Shown here: in pieces, positions 26,505 to 35,839 of the stretch
Layout of the letters: the number at the start of each line of letters is the position of its first letter
How positions within the stretch are numbered: position 1 is the stretch's first letter
Source of the DNA: an uncultured Christensenella sp.
GTDB taxonomy: Bacteria > Bacillota > Clostridia > Christensenellales > UBA3700
Direction: 5' to 3'
NCBI GenBank assembly: GCA_949287655.1
Contig: CASEHD010000012.1
Location: 1 to 64,000 of the forward strand
Length of the DNA stretch: 64,000 bases
Notes under the pieces: model-generated
Told to the model about the DNA's origin: nothing
The model's database searches: none
What the model saw: the letters and a program-made list of their open reading frames with translations, nothing else
Made by a program: the position numbers and the translations under genes

Positions 26505-26633
26505 ACATTCTCCGTTAAAAAACTTTGTAAAGGCTTGCCTTTAAGACAAGCCTTTTATTTATCGCACAATAACTGTATTATAAACTAAATTTTGCCTTTT
26601 GTATAGCGAATGATACCCGCAAAAGGGCGGTTT

Positions 26634-28556
26634 TTACAGATTTTCGTACAGCGCGATATACTGCTTGCAGATGTTATCCCAGGAGAAATCCTGACTCATG
26701 GCGTTTCTCATGAGCTGCTTCCAGTCGTCCTTGTAATCGTAATACAGCCCGACTGCCCTTTCGATCGCGTAAAGCATATCGTGCGCGTTGTACGAATAGA
26801 AAGTAAAACCAGTGCCCTCTTTCGTCACGCCGTTGTACGGCACGACGGTGTCTTTGAGACCGCCCGTCTCTCTTACGATCGGGATAGTGCCGTATCTCAT
26901 CGAGATCATCTGGCTTAAACCGCACGGCTCGAACTTGCTGGGCATAAGGAAGATATCCGCACCCGCGTAGATCTTGCTCGCAAGGTCGCCGGAGAAACCG
27001 AGCACCGCGCGCAGTTTATCCGGGAAACGCTTTTGCATATCCTTGAGAAGGGACTCGTATTTCCAGTCTCCGCTGCCGAGCACGACCATCTGAACGCCCT
27101 TGGAAAGTATTTCTTCGAACACGTTGGCGATAAGCTCCATACCCTTCTGTTCGGTAAGGCGGGTGACCATGCCTATAACGGGCACGTTGGGATTCTGATT
27201 GAGGTTGAGCATCTGCTGCAAGCCCTTCTTGTTCGCCGCCTTGTCCGCGACGGTGTCCTTGTCGTAATTCTTGAACAGCGCCTTGTCTGTCGCGGGATTG
27301 TTGGTATCGACGTCGATGCCGTTTATGATGCCGGAAAGCTTATACTTTCTCGCGCCGAGGATATCCTGCAGCCCGAAGCTGTAGTAGCTGTTCAGTATCT
27401 CGTTCGCGTAAGTGGGCGAAACGGTCGTGACCTTGTTGGAGCACTCTATCGCGCCCTTCATAAAGTTGATGCAGTTCTGATACTGAACGAGAGATTTCTT
27501 ATCCGCGGGAAGACCCAGGATGTCGTCGCAGATCTCGTTGCCGTACTTGCCCTGGAACTGAATGTTGTGTATCGTGAACACGGTACGCGCATTCTTGCAA
27601 TTCGGAACGTTGCGGTAATACACGTCGAGATATACGGGCGTAAGACCGCTGTGCCAGTCGTGGCAATGAATGATATCGGGCGTAAAGTCCATTATCGGCA
27701 GAGCCTCGAGCGCCGCTTTGGAGAAGAAAGCGAACCTCTCCGCGTCGTCGTAGTGACCGTACAGACCGTTCCGCTTGAAATAGTATTCGTTGTCGAGAAA
27801 ATAATAAGTCACGCCGTCGTATTTTTGGGTGAACACGCCGCAATACTGATATCTCCACGCGAGCGACACATAGCAGCACCCCAGGTACTGCATCGTCGTC
27901 CTGAACTTATCGGGAATATTGAAATAGAGCGGAAGCACTACTCTTACGTCGTAGCCTTCCTTTACAAGCGCCTTGGGGAGCGCCGCCGCGACGTCTCCGA
28001 GACCGCCCGTCTTTACGTACGGCAAAGCTTCTGCCGTAACGAAAAGAATCTTCTTCTTATACTGTTTTTCGACGGGTTTGACGTCGATTTTTTCTTCCGC
28101 AGCCTTGACCGCCTTCGCGACCTTTACCGCAGCCTTGCTCTCGACCGCCTTTTCCGCAGCCTTTTCTGCTTTGTCGGCTACTTTATCGACCGCCTTTCCG
28201 ACTTTGTCCGCAACTTTTGCGGCAGCCTCTTTGACAACCTTTTCCGCCTTTGCCGCTTTTGTGCTCTCGGCAGGTTTTTCAGCCTTCTTTGCCTCGGCTT
28301 TCTTTACGACGGGAGCCGCTTTTTCTTCGACTTTCTTTACGACTTCGGCGACCTTTTTCTCAGCCTTAGCCGCGACTTTTTCAGCCTTTTCGCCTGCTTT
28401 AGATACCGCAGCTTCTACCTTTTCGGCGACTTTTGCGGCTTTTTCCTTTGCTTTTTCCTTAACGGGTCTCTTATCGCTTCCGGCGGGAGCGACGTGAGCT
28501 GCGACTACGGTTTTTTCCTCAACCGCAGGCTTTTTTGTCTGAGCTTTCTTAGCCAT
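26634..28556 (-). CDS. glgA: glycogen synthase (GT5) with Lys/Ala-rich N-terminal arm
   Basis: Extends alpha-1,4-glucan with ADP-glucose. The GT5 catalytic part starts at about residue 168 with ILFVTAEALPYVKTGGLGD, which includes the KTGGL ADP-glucose loop, and continues through HCHDWHSGL, GIINGIDVD and the C-terminal KFEPCGLSQM and ETGGLKDTV. It is preceded by about 165 residues made almost only of Lys, Ala, Glu and Val in heptad-like order, absent from ordinary GlgA (about 480 residues). The arm has no internal Met and the ATG at 28556 follows AGGAGA, so it is really translated. Total 640 residues. It lies between glgD and glgP in the operon. Confidence 0.95.
   Translation of the reverse strand: MAKKAQTKKPAVEEKTVVAAHVAPAGSDKRPVKEKAKEKAAKVAEKVEAAVSKAGEKAEKVAAKAEKKVAEVVKKVEEKAAPVVKKAEAKKAEKPAESTKAAKAEKVVKEAAAKVADKVGKAVDKVADKAEKAAEKAVESKAAVKVAKAVKAAEEKIDVKPVEKQYKKKILFVTAEALPYVKTGGLGDVAAALPKALVKEGYDVRVVLPLYFNIPDKFRTTMQYLGCCYVSLAWRYQYCGVFTQKYDGVTYYFLDNEYYFKRNGLYGHYDDAERFAFFSKAALEALPIMDFTPDIIHCHDWHSGLTPVYLDVYYRNVPNCKNARTVFTIHNIQFQGKYGNEICDDILGLPADKKSLVQYQNCINFMKGAIECSNKVTTVSPTYANEILNSYYSFGLQDILGARKYKLSGIINGIDVDTNNPATDKALFKNYDKDTVADKAANKKGLQQMLNLNQNPNVPVIGMVTRLTEQKGMELIANVFEEILSKGVQMVVLGSGDWKYESLLKDMQKRFPDKLRAVLGFSGDLASKIYAGADIFLMPSKFEPCGLSQMISMRYGTIPIVRETGGLKDTVVPYNGVTKEGTGFTFYSYNAHDMLYAIERAVGLYYDYKDDWKQLMRNAMSQDFSWDNICKQYIALYENL
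28062..28556 (-). other. charged alanine-rich arm of GlgA
   Basis: Encodes GlgA residues 1-165: repeated units such as KAAEKAVES and KVADKVGKAVDKVADKAEK, with hydrophobic Val/Ala every three to four residues. This suits a long amphipathic helix or coiled coil of net positive charge. The composition resembles LEA-like, phasin-like and histone-H1-like segments. Confidence 0.75.
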
Positions 28557-28581
28557 TCTTGTCTCTCCTGTTAATGAATTG

Positions 28582-29697
28582 TTATACTACTTTGTTTTTG
28601 ACGATGACGACGGGATAATTCTGAGATCCGCTTATCGTCTTGTCTTCGGTAACGGTAACGTCCTTGTCCGTTATCGTATATTTGAGTTCGGAATACTTCA
28701 TGATATGACCGTTTTCCATAACTATCGAATTGGATATCACCGCGCCTTCCTCTACGACTACGCCACGGAAAAGTATGCTGTTTTCGACTTTTCCGGCGAT
28801 GTCGCAGCCGTCGGCGATAAGAGAATTCTTGACTTCGGCGCTCTCTCTGTAACGGGTCGGAACGCTGTCTTTGACCTTCGTGAAGATCTTGCCGTAGCGG
28901 TAGAACAGGTCGTTTCTGACCGCGGGTTCGAGAATCCTCATGCTCTCTGTATAATAGGATTTTACGTCGTCGATTATCGCCGCGTATCCGTCCACGTGGT
29001 AGCAGTATATCGACAGCGTATCCGCTTTCTGCTGGATTATATTCTTTTCAAAATCGAGATTGCCTCTCTCGTAAGAATCCGTGATAAGGCTCATCAATAG
29101 ATTCTTCTTGATAAGATATATATTGAGTCCGACTTCGCACTGCTCTTCCGACGCGTTGGAGGTAAGCCTTACGCCGGTCACCTTGCCGGTGAAATCCTTG
29201 TCGACGATGACTCTCTTCGACGAGGTCGGGTGCGAGGTGTATGTCAACATCGTAATGTCCGCGCCGTTGGAAACGTGCTGTTTGTAGACGTCCTCGAAGT
29301 CGATATTCGAAGCTATGTTGCTGTTGGTGACGATGACGTATTCTTCGCTCGCCCTTTCCATATAGTCGAGTATACCGTACATCGCCTCAATCTTTCCCTT
29401 GAACATACTGCGCGAAGTGTTGGAAGAATAGGGCGAGAAGATCGCGATACCGCTGTTCTTGCGGTTGAGGTCCCAGTCTCTGCCCATTCTGAGGTGGTCG
29501 GTCAGCGAGGAATAATTGCTCCTGGTGACAATGCCGATCGTCGTGATGTTGCTGTTGACGAGGTTGGACAGCGTGAAGTCAATGAAACGGTACCTGCCGC
29601 AGAACGGAAGGGACGCCGTCGTCCTGTGAATAGTGAGTTCGTTGAGCTTTGTTTCGTTATCGCTTGCGAAAACTATACTCATTATAAGATTGTTCAT
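28582..29697 (-). CDS. glgD: glucose-1-phosphate adenylyltransferase, GlgD subunit
   Basis: Non-catalytic or regulatory partner of GlgC in Bacillota; the pair makes ADP-glucose. The 371-residue protein has the nucleotidyltransferase fold (GRYRFIDFTLSNLVNSNI) and a C-terminal left-handed beta helix with hexapeptide repeats (NSLIADGCDIAGKVENSILF). The start of the ADP-glucose pyrophosphorylase signature is altered (SIVFASDN instead of [10 protein letters not shown]), as expected of GlgD. A longer open frame runs into glgC, but the ATG at 29697 has GGGAGG five bases upstream. It follows glgC by 11 bases. Confidence 0.94.
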   Translation of the reverse strand: MNNLIMSIVFASDNETKLNELTIHRTTASLPFCGRYRFIDFTLSNLVNSNITTIGIVTRSNYSSLTDHLRMGRDWDLNRKNSGIAIFSPYSSNTSRSMFKGKIEAMYGILDYMERASEEYVIVTNSNIASNIDFEDVYKQHVSNGADITMLTYTSHPTSSKRVIVDKDFTGKVTGVRLTSNASEEQCEVGLNIYLIKKNLLMSLITDSYERGNLDFEKNIIQQKADTLSIYCYHVDGYAAIIDDVKSYYTESMRILEPAVRNDLFYRYGKIFTKVKDSVPTRYRESAEVKNSLIADGCDIAGKVENSILFRGVVVEEGAVISNSIVMENGHIMKYSELKYTITDKDVTVTEDKTISGSQNYPVVIVKNKVV

Positions 29698-29708
29698 ACT
29701 TTCCTCCC

Positions 29709-30902
29709 TTAATCGACCATTGCTTTTACGGGGACTATCTGACCCGCTTTTACCTGAGCGCCGGGTCCGACGACGGTTATCTGCCATTCGCCGTTGACCA
29801 TACCCGTCTGGGTATCGCCGACCTTAGCGTTCTCGCCGACAACGGCGTCGTTGCCGACGATCGCGTATCTTATCTGCGCGCCCGCCTTGATCACTGCGCC
29901 CGGCATTATCGTGCTGTCTTCAATGACCGCGCCCTCTTCTATCTTGACGCCGGAAGATATCACGCTGTTTCTGACAATACCGTCTATCTCGCAGCCTTCT
30001 GTGACGAGAGAATTGACGACTTCAGCATGATCGCCCATAAAGTGAGGAGGCTCCGCCGCGTTTCTCGCGTATATCTTCCAGCTGCTGTCGTCAAGACGCA
30101 GACCGCTTTTCTTGTCGAGGAGATCCATATTCGCTTCCCAAAGGCTGGATATCGTACCGACGTCCTTCCAGTAGCCTTCGAATCTGTATGCAAACAGTTT
30201 CTGCCCGTCTTTGAGCATGTCGGGTATGATGTTCTTGCCGAAGTCGTTGCTGCTCTTTTCGTCCGCTTCGTCTTCTATAAGATACTTTTTGAGTTCTTTC
30301 CAGTTGAAGATGTAAATGCCCATCGACGCGTTCGTGCTCTTCGGATTCTTTGGTTTTTCCTCGAATTCGTAGATAGAGCCGTCCGGGTTGGTGTTCATTA
30401 TGCCGAAACGCGACGCTTCTTCAATACTGACGTTGATGACCGCGATCGTGCAGTCCGCGCCCTTCTTTTTATGGAAATCGAGCATCTCGGAATAGTCCAT
30501 CTTATATATGTGGTCGCCCGAAAGCACAAGCACGTACTCCGGCGAGAACTTGTCGATGAATTCGATATTCTGATATATCGCGTTCGCGGTGCCCTTGTAC
30601 CAGTCGGATTTTGCGCTCTTCATATACGGGGGCAGGACGAAAACTCCGCCGTTGAGCCTGTCCAGGTCCCACGGCTGACCGTTGCCGATATACTGGTTGA
30701 GCGCGAAGGGTCTGTACTGGGTCAGAACGCCTATCGTGTCGATATTCGAGTTGATGCAGTTTGACAGCGGAAAGTCGATTATCCTGTACTTTCCGCCGAA
30801 AGATACCGCCGGCTTTGCAAGGTTTGCGGTCAGGCTGTAGAGCCTGGTGCCCTGTCCGCCCGCAAGAAGCATAGCTACGCACTCTTTGTTGTTGGAATAC
30901 AT
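29709..30902 (-). CDS. glgC: glucose-1-phosphate adenylyltransferase, catalytic subunit
   Basis: Makes ADP-glucose from ATP and glucose 1-phosphate, the committed step of glycogen synthesis. It has 397 residues with the complete catalytic set: [58 protein letters not shown] and the EEKPK sugar-binding motif, followed by the beta-helix domain. GGAGGAG precedes the ATG at 30902. It is the second gene of the operon after glgB (47-bp gap). Confidence 0.97.
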   Translation of the reverse strand: MYSNNKECVAMLLAGGQGTRLYSLTANLAKPAVSFGGKYRIIDFPLSNCINSNIDTIGVLTQYRPFALNQYIGNGQPWDLDRLNGGVFVLPPYMKSAKSDWYKGTANAIYQNIEFIDKFSPEYVLVLSGDHIYKMDYSEMLDFHKKKGADCTIAVINVSIEEASRFGIMNTNPDGSIYEFEEKPKNPKSTNASMGIYIFNWKELKKYLIEDEADEKSSNDFGKNIIPDMLKDGQKLFAYRFEGYWKDVGTISSLWEANMDLLDKKSGLRLDDSSWKIYARNAAEPPHFMGDHAEVVNSLVTEGCEIDGIVRNSVISSGVKIEEGAVIEDSTIMPGAVIKAGAQIRYAIVGNDAVVGENAKVGDTQTGMVNGEWQITVVGPGAQVKAGQIVPVKAMVD

Positions 30903-30949
30903 ATTCTCCTCCTCATCAGATATGTCGCGGTCGCGTGCGCTCCCGCAGT

Positions 30950-32881
30950 TTATTTATTTCGTTTTGCAGTCTTTTCGACCTTTTTCTTTCTCTTCTTCGC
31001 CTTGCCCGCTTTCAGATAAATTACGCTGTTGGGCGCGACGTCGACGCTGATATACTGCTCAAAGCCGTGCATCTCGCCCTCAAAAGGCTCGTATTTAAGC
31101 GCAGTCGAATTGCCGCCGTATTTGGGCGAATTGCTGTCCAGCACGACATCGTAATATTTGAATTCGGGCACGCCGAGGCAGTAGTTCTGACGCCTTACAG
31201 GGCTGAAATTGATCATAACGACGGTGTAGTCGCCGTCCTTAGCGTCGCGCTTGAACGCGACTATATTCTGCGTATTGTCGTCGACGCATATCCACTTGAA
31301 GCCGTCGTAACTGCAGTCTTCCTCGTACATCTCCTTATGCGTAAGGTAGTATGCGTTCAGATCCTTTACGAAATTGTGCAGGTTGCGGTGGCTGTCGTAG
31401 TCGAGAAGAAACCAGTCAAGCTGTTTCTTATAGTCCCACTCTATAAACTGACCGAACTCAGAGCCCATGAACAACAGCTTCTTGCCGGGGTGCGCCATCA
31501 TATAGCCGAGGAACGCCTTGTCGCCGTCGAACTTTTCGTTGTATTCGCCCGGCATTTTGTTCAGAAGCGACCTCTTGCCGTGAACGACCTCGTCGTGAGA
31601 TATCGGCAGAACGTAGTTTTCTGAGAACGCGTACGTTATCGAGAACGTTATCTTGTCGTGCATATCCTTGCGGAAGAACGGGTTGGCGGACACGTAACAG
31701 AGTATGTCGTTCATCCAGCCCATATTCCACTTGAAATTAAATCCCAGCCCTCCGTCGTACGCGGGTTTAGTGACCATAGGGAACGCGGTGGACTCTTCCG
31801 CGATCATCAGAAGCCCGGGGTGTTTCGAAAGCAGCTCCGTATTGAGCTGTTTAATAAAATCAATCGCCTCTAAGTTGTAATTGCCGCCGAAAGCGTTGGC
31901 GCGCCACGCGCCGTCTCTCCTGCCGTAGTCGAGATACAGCATGCTGGCGACAGCGTCCATTCTTATGCCGTCGACGTGGAATTCGTTGACCCAGTAGCTC
32001 GCCGAAGAGATAAGGAAGCTTCTGACTTCCGTCCTGCCGTAGTCGAACACGCGGGTACCCCATTCTTTATGCTCCATTTTGAGTTCGTCCGAATATTCGT
32101 AAAGCGGTTCTCCGTCGAATTCACAGAGTCCGTGCGCGTCCTTGGGAAAATGCGCGACGACCCAATCGAGAATAACGCCGACGCCGCTTTTGTGCATCTT
32201 GTCGACAAAATATCTGAAATCGTCGGGGGTGCCGTAACGCGAAGTCGGAGAGTACATGCCAGTGACCTGGTAACCCCAGCTGCCGTCGAACGGATATTCT
32301 GTGACGGGCAGGATCTCAACGTGAGTATATCCCATTTCCTTAACGTATTCGCTGAGTTCGTCGGCTATCTTGCGGTAATTGTAGATATTGCCGTCCTCGT
32401 ACCTGCGCCAGCTGCCGAGGTGAACCTCGTATATATTCATCGGCGAATGGTACGGGTCGTATTTTTTCTTCGATTCCTGCCACTTCGAGTCGCCCCAGAC
32501 GTATGTGCTTTTAAACAGCTTCGAAGCGTTGGCGGGAGCAGTCTCCGCGTGGGTCGCGAACGGGTCGCACTTCATCAGAATATCGCCGCTTTTCGTCTGG
32601 ATGCTGAATTTGTAAGCCGCGTAATTTTCAAGACCTTCGATCTTGCATTCCCAGATATCGCCGTCCCTCGTCATCGGGTTGACGTCTCTGTCCCACTTAT
32701 TGAAATCGCCGACGACGCTCACGCTCTGCGCATGCGGCGCCCAGACTCTGAAAGTCCATACGTTGACTTTGCCTTTCTTATCGCAAGACGGGCAAAAAAG
32801 CTTGTACGCCTCGTAATTCGTGCCTTCGTGGAAAAGGTATACGGGCAAGCTGAGTTCTTTCTTCTTGGTTTTTTCTGCCAT
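30950..32881 (-). CDS. glgB: 1,4-alpha-glucan branching enzyme
   Basis: Introduces alpha-1,6 branches into glycogen. The 643-residue protein has an N-terminal CBM48 module ([20 protein letters not shown]) and a GH13 barrel with [14 protein letters not shown], the nucleophile Asp in [12 protein letters not shown], the acid/base Glu in LLMIAEEST and [11 protein letters not shown]. The C-terminal beta domain ends in an unusual Lys/Arg tail ([17 protein letters not shown]). It heads the operon glgB-C-D-A-P-GH13. The promoter at 32914-32943 has a short leader. Confidence 0.97.
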   Translation of the reverse strand: MAEKTKKKELSLPVYLFHEGTNYEAYKLFCPSCDKKGKVNVWTFRVWAPHAQSVSVVGDFNKWDRDVNPMTRDGDIWECKIEGLENYAAYKFSIQTKSGDILMKCDPFATHAETAPANASKLFKSTYVWGDSKWQESKKKYDPYHSPMNIYEVHLGSWRRYEDGNIYNYRKIADELSEYVKEMGYTHVEILPVTEYPFDGSWGYQVTGMYSPTSRYGTPDDFRYFVDKMHKSGVGVILDWVVAHFPKDAHGLCEFDGEPLYEYSDELKMEHKEWGTRVFDYGRTEVRSFLISSASYWVNEFHVDGIRMDAVASMLYLDYGRRDGAWRANAFGGNYNLEAIDFIKQLNTELLSKHPGLLMIAEESTAFPMVTKPAYDGGLGFNFKWNMGWMNDILCYVSANPFFRKDMHDKITFSITYAFSENYVLPISHDEVVHGKRSLLNKMPGEYNEKFDGDKAFLGYMMAHPGKKLLFMGSEFGQFIEWDYKKQLDWFLLDYDSHRNLHNFVKDLNAYYLTHKEMYEEDCSYDGFKWICVDDNTQNIVAFKRDAKDGDYTVVMINFSPVRRQNYCLGVPEFKYYDVVLDSNSPKYGGNSTALKYEPFEGEMHGFEQYISVDVAPNSVIYLKAGKAKKRKKKVEKTAKRNK

Positions 32882-32913
32882 ACAGACTTCCTCTTGGTAT
32901 TTTACTTGTAATT

Positions 32914-32943
32914 ATTATATCATACTATATTCTGCGTTTTCAA
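32914..32943 (-). promoter_or_regulatory. promoter of the glycogen operon
   Basis: TTGAAA (32938-32943), 18-base spacer, TATAAT (32914-32919) with TGA before the -10, giving an extended -10. Confidence 0.75.
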
Positions 32944-32987
32944 TATGCAATCTCAACTTTTTTGTCCGATTTTTCCGTTTTATACGT

Positions 32988-33044
32988 TAAAAAGAGAGCC
33001 TGCGACGGCGCTTACGGGTAAAATCTCGTATTTATAAGCTCTCT
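32988..33044 (-). terminator. probable terminator of the oxidoreductase gene
   Basis: AGAGAGC (32993-32999) pairs with GCTCTCT (33038-33044), the latter overlapping the gene end. A T-tract follows on the minus strand. The loop is long. Confidence 0.5.
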
Positions 33045-34018
33045 ATGCCGTCGGGATATCTCAGACCGGTCGCCTTTCTGCATTCGTCCAGAATTCTCAT
33101 GACCTCGACCGTGTCTTGCGCGGTCATAAATCTGCACTCCGTCTCTCCCCTTTTCACGCAGTCGGCGAACGCGTCGAATTCATAGACGTAGCCCTTTTTC
33201 CCTTTGATAACGCGCGTTACCTTGCCGTCCTCGCCGTAGACGGTCGCCTTTTTCGGGCGGGTATAGTCGGGCATGACTATCCTGCCTTTGTCTCCCTCTA
33301 TCACACCGGTAAAGCTTTTCAGTCCTTCGAGCGTACAGGTCAGCGAACATACCGCGCCGCCGGCGTATTTAAGCAGTATGTCATCGGTCAGATCTATCCC
33401 GCCTTCGAGCTTCGCTGCGCACTCGACAACGTCGGGAACGCCGAGAAGCATATGCGAAAAGGATATCGGATACACTCCTACGTCAAGCAGCGCTCCGCCC
33501 GCGTATTCGGGTTTGAACAGCCTGTCGGACAAAAAGCGTCTTACCCATGTCGCCGGGGTGGAAAAGCCGCCCCTGAAGCATTTTATCTCGCCTATCTCTC
33601 CGTTTCCGACCGCTTCGGCGACTTCGAGGACGACAGGCTGAAACCTCGTCCACATAGCCTCGCATATAAGGACTTTTTTCTCCTTCGCAAGGTCAAACGC
33701 CCTTTCCGCTTGGGACGCGTTGACAGTGAAAGCCTTTTCCGCAAGCGCGGGTTTGCCGGCGTTCACGCACGCGATAAGGTTGGAATAGTGCGCGGAATGA
33801 GGGGTCGCGATATACACCGCGTCGACGTTTTCGTCCGCAAGCATCTCTTCGAGCGTTCGGTAACATTTCGCGCCGTACTTTTTCGCGAATCTGAGTGCGC
33901 TGCCGTAAGTGCGCGAATATACCGCGGCTATCTCGTGCCTGCCGCTTTTGACAATCTCTCTGCATGCAACCTTTGCGATCATGCCGGCGCCTATGACGCC
34001 CCACCTGAATTTTTTCAT
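33032..34018 (-). CDS. Gfo/Idh/MocA-family NAD(P)-dependent oxidoreductase
   Basis: A 328-residue dehydrogenase acting on a sugar, inositol or related polyol; the substrate is unknown. The Rossmann fold opens with WGVIGAGMIAKVACREI. The family EKP motif appears as AEKAFT, a variant in which Pro is replaced by Ala. The second domain includes GGALLDVGVYPI, which carries the catalytic Asp region. It is closest in look to trans-1,2-dihydrobenzene-1,2-diol dehydrogenase-like members. It is transcribed alone, divergent from the ABC-F gene. Confidence 0.9.
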   Translation of the reverse strand: MKKFRWGVIGAGMIAKVACREIVKSGRHEIAAVYSRTYGSALRFAKKYGAKCYRTLEEMLADENVDAVYIATPHSAHYSNLIACVNAGKPALAEKAFTVNASQAERAFDLAKEKKVLICEAMWTRFQPVVLEVAEAVGNGEIGEIKCFRGGFSTPATWVRRFLSDRLFKPEYAGGALLDVGVYPISFSHMLLGVPDVVECAAKLEGGIDLTDDILLKYAGGAVCSLTCTLEGLKSFTGVIEGDKGRIVMPDYTRPKKATVYGEDGKVTRVIKGKKGYVYEFDAFADCVKRGETECRFMTAQDTVEVMRILDECRKATGLRYPDGIESL

Positions 34019-34042
34019 ACTTTTACTTTTCTCCTTTTCTCA

Positions 34043-34071
34043 ATTTTATCATTATAAAAGCTCTCTTTCAA
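34043..34071 (-). promoter_or_regulatory. promoter of the oxidoreductase gene
   Basis: TTGAAA (34066-34071), 17-base spacer, TAAAAT (34043-34048), with TGA before the -10. Confidence 0.65.
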
Positions 34072-34088
34072 CAGAGCGCGCGAAAAAG

Positions 34089-34117
34089 TTGACTGTTTTA
34101 TACGCTTATTGTAAAAT
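34089..34117 (+). promoter_or_regulatory. promoter of the ABC-F gene, predicted very short leader
   Basis: TTGACT (34089-34094), 17-base spacer, TAAAAT (34112-34117). The start codon is at 34128, about 4 bases after the expected transcription start. Confidence 0.65.
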
Positions 34118-34127
34118 AATCGGTGCT

Positions 34128-35690
34128 ATGAGTATTCTTACGATAAAGGGTCTTACCCACGTATTCGACAATAAAGTGCTTTTCGACAATGCGGATCTCA
34201 CCGTCAACAACGGCGAGCATATCGGCGTGGTCGGACTCAACGGCGCGGGCAAATCCACCTTTATGAATATAATCTCCGGGCGGCTTTCTCAGGACGCCGG
34301 CGAGATAAAGTGGCTTTCAGGCATACGCTTCGGCTACCTGGATCAGCACGCCGATATCGACCGTTCTCAAACCGTGATGGAGTATCTGCAAGGTTCCTTT
34401 CGGCACCTTTTCACGCTGAACGAGGCGCTCGAAAACCTGTACGCCGCGATGAGCGAAGAGTCTGACCCCGACAAACTGGACGCGATGATCGCAAAGAGCA
34501 GCCGTATGCAGGAACAGCTGGAGAACGCGAATTTCTATGACCTCGACTCTCAGATAAAGAAGGTCGCGGGAGGACTGGGCATAAGCGCGTTCGGCTACGA
34601 CACCGCGATATCAAAACTAAGCGGCGGTCAGCGCGCCAAACTCATGCTGGCGAAACTCCTTCTCGAAAACCTCGACGTAATGCTCCTCGACGAGCCGACC
34701 AACTTCCTCGACCTGGAACACATAGAATGGCTGAGAAAATTCCTGGACGGATATAAAGGCACGTTTATCCTCATCTCTCACGACACCGTGTTCCTCAACG
34801 ACGTCTGCAGGATAATCGTAAACATCGAAAACGGTCAGATAAAGAAATACTGGGGCAACTACGACGAATATCTTGCCCAGCACGAACAGAACGCGAAACA
34901 GTACGCCGACAACTATGAGCGCCAGCAGCGCGAGATAAAGAAGATGGAAGACTACATCGCCCGCAATAAGGCGCGCGCGGCGACCGCGGGTATGGCTAAC
35001 AGTCGCAAAAAGATGCTCGACCGCATAGAGGTCATGCAAAAGCCCGTAAACGTTGAAAAGCCGTCTTTCAGCTTCCCGTACTCTCTCGTCGTGACCAAAA
35101 AGCTGCTCGAAGTAAAAAACCTCGAAGTCGGCTATGACGGCAAAGCCATCCTGCCGCCCGTCTCTTTCACGGTCGGAAGCGATACCAAATTGTGGATTCG
35201 CGGCACCAACGGCATAGGCAAGACCACCCTTCTCAAAACGATAATGGGTAAGCTGAAACCGGTATCCGGCGGTTTTTCTTACAACCCCAACGCAAAGGTA
35301 AATTATATCGAACAGGACCTTATATTCAGAACTTACGGCTACAACGCGGTGTCTTTCATGAACGAGACTTTTCCCAGGATGTCCGCCAAGGATATACGTA
35401 CAAAACTTGCGGGCGTAGGCATTAAGGGCGACCTGGCGACAAAGGCGATAGGAAATTTAAGCGGCGGCGAACAGGTCAAGATAAAGCTGTGCGCTCTGAT
35501 GCAGAAAGAAAGCAACCTGCTCGTTCTCGACGAACCGACCAACCACCTGGACGTCAACGCTAAGGAAGCGCTGTTCGAAGCGCTTGCCGAATACGAAGGC
35601 GCGGTGATACTGGTCAGCCACGAACCTCTTTATGCGGAAAAACTGTGCGACAAAGTGTTCGACGTGGAAAACGTAAAGCTCGGACATTGA
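34128..35690 (+). CDS. ABC-F family ATPase
   Basis: A soluble twin-ATPase of the ABC-F class, which act on the ribosome (translation factors or antibiotic target protection) rather than in transport. The 520-residue protein has two complete cassettes: Walker A GLNGAGKST and GTNGIGKTT, signatures LSGGQRAK and LSGGEQVK, Walker B LLDEPTNFLD and VLDEPTNHLD. The interdomain linker is the charged helical stretch around NYERQQREIKKMEDYI. There is no membrane domain. It resembles the YbiT-type housekeeping members more than known resistance proteins. The frame is open 73 codons further upstream, but that part overlaps the divergent gene and has no family similarity. Confidence 0.93.
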   Translation: MSILTIKGLTHVFDNKVLFDNADLTVNNGEHIGVVGLNGAGKSTFMNIISGRLSQDAGEIKWLSGIRFGYLDQHADIDRSQTVMEYLQGSFRHLFTLNEALENLYAAMSEESDPDKLDAMIAKSSRMQEQLENANFYDLDSQIKKVAGGLGISAFGYDTAISKLSGGQRAKLMLAKLLLENLDVMLLDEPTNFLDLEHIEWLRKFLDGYKGTFILISHDTVFLNDVCRIIVNIENGQIKKYWGNYDEYLAQHEQNAKQYADNYERQQREIKKMEDYIARNKARAATAGMANSRKKMLDRIEVMQKPVNVEKPSFSFPYSLVVTKKLLEVKNLEVGYDGKAILPPVSFTVGSDTKLWIRGTNGIGKTTLLKTIMGKLKPVSGGFSYNPNAKVNYIEQDLIFRTYGYNAVSFMNETFPRMSAKDIRTKLAGVGIKGDLATKAIGNLSGGEQVKIKLCALMQKESNLLVLDEPTNHLDVNAKEALFEALAEYEGAVILVSHEPLYAEKLCDKVFDVENVKLGH

Positions 35691-35760
35691 CGCGTGCTTC
35701 GCCGCCCTGCCTTGCGGCGGCAAATGTGCCGGACGGCGCGGATATATTAAACGCCGGTTG

Positions 35761-35789
35761 CGCTCCTTTTTTAAAAGGGAGCGTATTTT
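35761..35789 (+). terminator. probable terminator of the ABC-F gene
   Basis: CGCTCCTTTT (35761-35770) pairs with AAAAGGGAGCG (35773-35783) with one bulge, followed by TATTTTA. Confidence 0.55.
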
Positions 35790-35804
35790 ATGCCCGATAA
35801 CGCG

Positions 35805-35833
35805 TTGTTTTTTGAAGCGTTAAGCATTATAAT
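35805..35833 (+). promoter_or_regulatory. promoter of the Rsm22-type gene, predicted leaderless
   Basis: TTGTTT (35805-35810), 17-base spacer, TATAAT (35828-35833); the ATG starts at 35840, the expected first transcribed base. No ribosome site is present. Confidence 0.7.
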
Positions 35834-35839
35834 AAAGAT

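Noticed and set aside
24222..26588. 788-codon open frame on the plus strand opposite glgP
   Set aside because: It mirrors the glgP reading frame, has no ribosome site or recognisable domain, and glgP itself is certain.
27033..28574. Phe/Leu/Arg-rich open frame opposite glgA
   Set aside because: It is the complement of the Lys/Ala repeats of the GlgA arm and is low-complexity throughout.
29698..29787. N-terminal extension of GlgD (30 residues, Arg/Ser-rich)
   Set aside because: Overlaps the end of glgC, and the ATG at 29697 has an excellent ribosome site.
32600..32830. Zinc site in the GlgB N-terminus ([11 protein letters not shown])
   Set aside because: Only one Cys-x2-Cys pair is visible, with no second pair to complete a site.
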